Source: Devosia sp. 2618 (GTDB lineage: Bacteria > Pseudomonadota > Alphaproteobacteria > Rhizobiales > Devosiaceae). Taken from it: a stretch of 64,000 bases of DNA. Below are positions 61,275 through 64,000 of this stretch, in pieces; within the stretch, counting starts at the first letter, position 1; each line of letters starts with the position of its first letter. Below the pieces are notes generated by a model. That model ran no database searches. It had not been told where the DNA came from and was given only the letters and a program-made list of their open reading frames with translations. The position numbers and the translations under genes were made by a program. Location: assembly GCF_040546815.1 (NCBI RefSeq), contig NZ_JBEPOO010000001.1, forward strand, positions 3,658,001 to 3,722,000, read 5' to 3'.

Positions 61275-62672
61275 ATGACCGAGATCCGCGCCAATACCAA
61301 AAAGCTGTTCATCAAGACCTATGGCTGCCAGATGAACGTCTATGACAGCGACCGCATGACCGATGCGCTGGCGCCGCACGGCTATGAGACAACGCTCGAT
61401 ATGGCGCAGGCAGACTTGGTGCTGCTCAACACCTGCCACATCCGCGAAAAGGCCTCCGAAAAGGTATTTTCCGAACTCGGCCGGCTCAAGGACATGCAGA
61501 CCGAACGGCGCGCCATGGGCGGCGACGTGGTGATCGGCGTTGCCGGCTGCGTGGCGCAGGCCGAGGGCGAGGAAATCGCCCGTCGTGCGCCGGTGGTCGA
61601 CATGGTGTTTGGGCCGCAGGCCTATCACAAACTGCCTGAAATGCTGGCGCGCACCCAGGCGCAACGGCATATGCATCAGGCGCTGCGCAAGCCGATCGTC
61701 GACACGGACTTCCCTGAGGAAGACAAGTTCGAACACCTGCCGGCGGCGCGCAAGGAAGTCACCATCAAGCGTGGCCTCACCGCTTTTCTGACGGTGCAGG
61801 AAGGCTGCGACAAGTTCTGTTCGTTCTGCGTGGTGCCCTATACGCGTGGCGCCGAAGTTTCCCGCCCGGTCAGCCAGATTCTCGCCGAAGCGCGCGGGCT
61901 GGTCGATGCCGGCGTCAAGGAAATCACCCTGCTGGGCCAGAACGTCAACGCCTATCACGGGCTCGACGGGACTGGCCGCTCGATCAATCTGGGAGAGCTG
62001 GCCTATATGCTGGCTGAAATTTCCGGGTTGGAGCGGCTGCGCTACACCACCAGCCATCCGCGCGACATGGACGACGCGCTGATCGAAGCCCATCGCGACC
62101 TCGATATCTTGATGCCCTATCTGCACCTGCCGGTGCAGTCGGGTAGCGACAAAATTCTCAAGGCCATGAACCGCCGCCATACCGGCGCCGAGTACATGAA
62201 GGTCATCGAGCGCATCAAGAATGCGCGGCCTGACATGGCATTGTCGGGCGATTTCATCGTCGGCTTCCCCGGCGAAACCGATCAGGACTTTGAAGACACG
62301 CTCAAGATCATCGCCGATGTCGGCTATGCCTCGGCCTATTCGTTCAAATATTCGACGCGCCCCGGCACGCCGGGCGCAAACCTGGGCGATCAGGTGGCCG
62401 AAGAGGTCAAGAACGAACGCCTGTGGCGCCTGCAGGATCTGGTCAACGCGCAGACCACCGCGTTCCACGCAAGCTGCGTCGGCAAGACCCTGCCCGTTCT
62501 GATCGAACGCCCCGGCCGCATGGCTGGCCAGGTCGGTGGACGCTCGCCGTATCTCCAGGCCGTCCACCTCGACGGCAGCACCGACCTGATCGGCGCAATC
62601 CATCAGGTCGAAATCATCGGCACCAGCACCAACTCGCTGGTCGGTCGCTTGAAGGTGGCCGTGGCAGCTTAG
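61275..62672 (+). CDS. miaB: tRNA-2-methylthio-N6-dimethylallyladenosine synthase
   Basis: This 465-residue protein has the N-terminal UPF0004 domain with [15 protein letters not shown] and the radical-SAM cluster C-x3-C-x2-C in [19 protein letters not shown]-terminal TRAM domain follows. It adds a methylthio group to i6A37 in tRNA. It is followed by a hairpin and then the phoH-like gene, the standard miaB-phoH order. In many relatives ybeY and a transporter follow, and here the window ends. Confidence 0.96.
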   Translation: MTEIRANTKKLFIKTYGCQMNVYDSDRMTDALAPHGYETTLDMAQADLVLLNTCHIREKASEKVFSELGRLKDMQTERRAMGGDVVIGVAGCVAQAEGEEIARRAPVVDMVFGPQAYHKLPEMLARTQAQRHMHQALRKPIVDTDFPEEDKFEHLPAARKEVTIKRGLTAFLTVQEGCDKFCSFCVVPYTRGAEVSRPVSQILAEARGLVDAGVKEITLLGQNVNAYHGLDGTGRSINLGELAYMLAEISGLERLRYTTSHPRDMDDALIEAHRDLDILMPYLHLPVQSGSDKILKAMNRRHTGAEYMKVIERIKNARPDMALSGDFIVGFPGETDQDFEDTLKIIADVGYASAYSFKYSTRPGTPGANLGDQVAEEVKNERLWRLQDLVNAQTTAFHASCVGKTLPVLIERPGRMAGQVGGRSPYLQAVHLDGSTDLIGAIHQVEIIGTSTNSLVGRLKVAVAA

Positions 62673-62806
62673 GTGAAGCGGCACCCGATTGGCATCGGGC
62701 GGACCTCGCCCGATCTGCCGACGAGCGGTCTGGACGTCAAGGCGGACAGCATGCCCTTGCGGCCTCCTCTTGCCATTCGGCCATAGGCCTCATGGCCTCC
62801 AAAGCT

Positions 62807-62831
62807 AAAATTGCTCCACTGGAGCAATTTT
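62807..62831. terminator. Perfect hairpin between miaB and phoH
   Basis: AAAATTGCTCC and GGAGCAATTTT form an 11-base perfect stem with loop ACT. It may terminate miaB, about 135 bases downstream of its stop. The rest of the gap 62673-62956 shows nothing clear. Confidence 0.7.
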
Positions 62832-62956
62832 GCGACCTTGTCGCCGCCTTGGAGCGTCACAATATTGCTACAGACATGGGACCCAAATCGTCCTAGCGTC
62901 GTTAATGTAGACGCGGCGCAAGCCCGCAGCCGCGCTGAGCGTGGAGCCACACCAGT

Positions 62957-64000
62957 TTGAGCAGGCACTTGTCACCGACAGCAGACAACGCACTCGCATC
63001 GCAACTCGAACTCGCTTTTGAAGATAATCGTCTGGCAGCGCAGCTGTATGGCGATTTCGACCAGAACCTCGCGCTGATCGAGCAGCGGCTCAAGGTTTCG
63101 GCCACGCCACGCGGTAATCACGTCTTGCTCAAGGGTGCTGCCTCATCGGTGGACCAGGCGCGACGCGTTCTCGAATCGCTTTACGGATCACTCGAAGAAG
63201 GCCGCACGGTCGGGATTTCCGACGTCGATGGCGTCATTCGCATGATCCAGACCGAAGACAGCCAGCTGACCCTGCCGACGCTCGAGCGCAAGGGCAAGGT
63301 GCGCATGGCCCAGATCGCCACGCGCAAATCCACCATTGTCGCCCGCACGCCCGCCCAGGACGCCTATATGCGCGCCATGGAGCGGAGCGAGCTGGTGTTT
63401 GGCGTGGGTCCGGCCGGTACCGGCAAGACCTATCTGGCAGTGGCGCATGCCGCTTCGCTGCTTGAACGTGGCGATATCAACCGCATCATCCTGTCGCGCC
63501 CGGCCGTCGAAGCGGGCGAGCGTCTGGGCTTTCTGCCCGGCGACATGAAAGAGAAGGTCGATCCCTATCTGCGGCCGCTCTATGACGCCCTCTACGACAT
63601 GATGAAGCCCGAAAATGTCGAGCGCTGCATCACGTCAGGCATTATCGAAGTGGCGCCGCTGGCCTTCATGCGTGGACGTACTCTGGCCAATGCGGTCGTC
63701 ATTCTCGACGAAGCGCAGAACACCACATCGATGCAGATGAAGATGTTTTTGACCCGTCTGGGCGAGAACTCGAAAATGATCGTCACCGGCGATCCGACCC
63801 AGGTCGACCTGCCGCGCGGCGAAAAATCGGGGCTCGTGGAAGCCATCGGACTGCTCGATGGTGTGGAAGGCGTGCATATTTCCCGGTTCAACGACAAGGA
63901 TGTGGTGCGCCACGCTCTGGTCGGGCGCATCGTTCGCGCTTATGAAGCCGATACGGCCAAGAAACTGGCCGAGAAGGCTACTGAAGGAATTACGCGCTGA
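62957..64000 (+). CDS. PhoH-like ATPase (YbeZ family)
   Basis: This 347-residue protein ends on the last base of the window. The TTG start at 62957 is supported by GGAGCC at 62943-62948. An N-terminal KH-like part (residues 25-80) is followed by the P-loop domain with GPAGTGKTYLAVAHAA, NAVVILDEAQNTT and IVTGDPTQVDLP. YbeZ proteins work with the endoribonuclease YbeY in rRNA and RNA metabolism. ybeY would be expected just to the right. Confidence 0.95.
   Translation: MSRHLSPTADNALASQLELAFEDNRLAAQLYGDFDQNLALIEQRLKVSATPRGNHVLLKGAASSVDQARRVLESLYGSLEEGRTVGISDVDGVIRMIQTEDSQLTLPTLERKGKVRMAQIATRKSTIVARTPAQDAYMRAMERSELVFGVGPAGTGKTYLAVAHAASLLERGDINRIILSRPAVEAGERLGFLPGDMKEKVDPYLRPLYDALYDMMKPENVERCITSGIIEVAPLAFMRGRTLANAVVILDEAQNTTSMQMKMFLTRLGENSKMIVTGDPTQVDLPRGEKSGLVEAIGLLDGVEGVHISRFNDKDVVRHALVGRIVRAYEADTAKKLAEKATEGITR

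Overview
The window comes from a high-GC alphaproteobacterium, probably of the order Hyphomicrobiales (a Devosia-like genome is a guess from overall gene content). Supporting signs are the rimP-nusA-ylxR-infB block, the rpmH-rnpA-yidC operon, an HWE-type histidine kinase, an ECF sigma/anti-sigma pair and GTTC-N7-GTTC LexA-type sites.

Bases 1 to about 28,770 are accessory DNA at the 3' end of an intact tRNA-Arg(ACG) gene (28,761-28,837, minus strand). I read this as two integrated elements in tandem. Element A (window start to about 10,570, host-like GC) carries unknown proteins, a ParA-like ATPase, a membrane protein, a coupling protein, a MobF relaxase-helicase and a large serine recombinase. 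Element B (about 10,560-28,769, visibly lower GC) carries MobC, a MobP-type relaxase, a small membrane protein and a soluble VirD4-like ATPase. After these comes a cargo of nucleases, and its own large serine recombinase lies at the right end. Both recombinase genes end across the same 11-base core, which in the tRNA copy is the 3' end of the tRNA. No mating-pair (type IV secretion channel) genes are in the window, so both elements look mobilizable, or A continues to the left.

The cargo of element B (14,600-26,650) is a defence-type island. It holds a NucS-like PD-(D/E)XK nuclease with a C-terminal zinc ribbon. Convergent to that lies an OLD-family ATPase/TOPRIM nuclease with a UvrD-like helicase, a Gabija or class 2 OLD arrangement. 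Next is a type II restriction-modification operon made of an XRE-HTH/C5-methyltransferase fusion, Vsr, an MvaI/BcnI-type endonuclease and a PIN-like protein. A GIY-YIG protein and an unknown protein follow. Two LexA-type boxes lie in this element, one in the integrase-operon promoter and one in front of the restriction-modification operon, so DNA damage may control both excision and the R-M module.

From 28,838 to the end the window is chromosomal: a histidine kinase, a disulfide-less flavoprotein reductase, rpmH-rnpA-yidC-engB, a glutamine amidotransferase and DUF1801 pair, Tat-exported MsrB, a fasciclin protein, the sigma/anti-sigma pair, argB, an outer-membrane protein and an MFS pump with its TetR regulator. 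These are followed by metK (with a leader hairpin covering its ribosome binding site), trmB, an HxlR regulator, a ferredoxin-reductase-like protein, rimP-nusA-ylxR-infB, an L,D-transpeptidase, rpsO-pnp on the opposite strand, an HWE kinase, miaB and phoH. Intrinsic terminators and several intergenic palindromes separate the chromosomal units.
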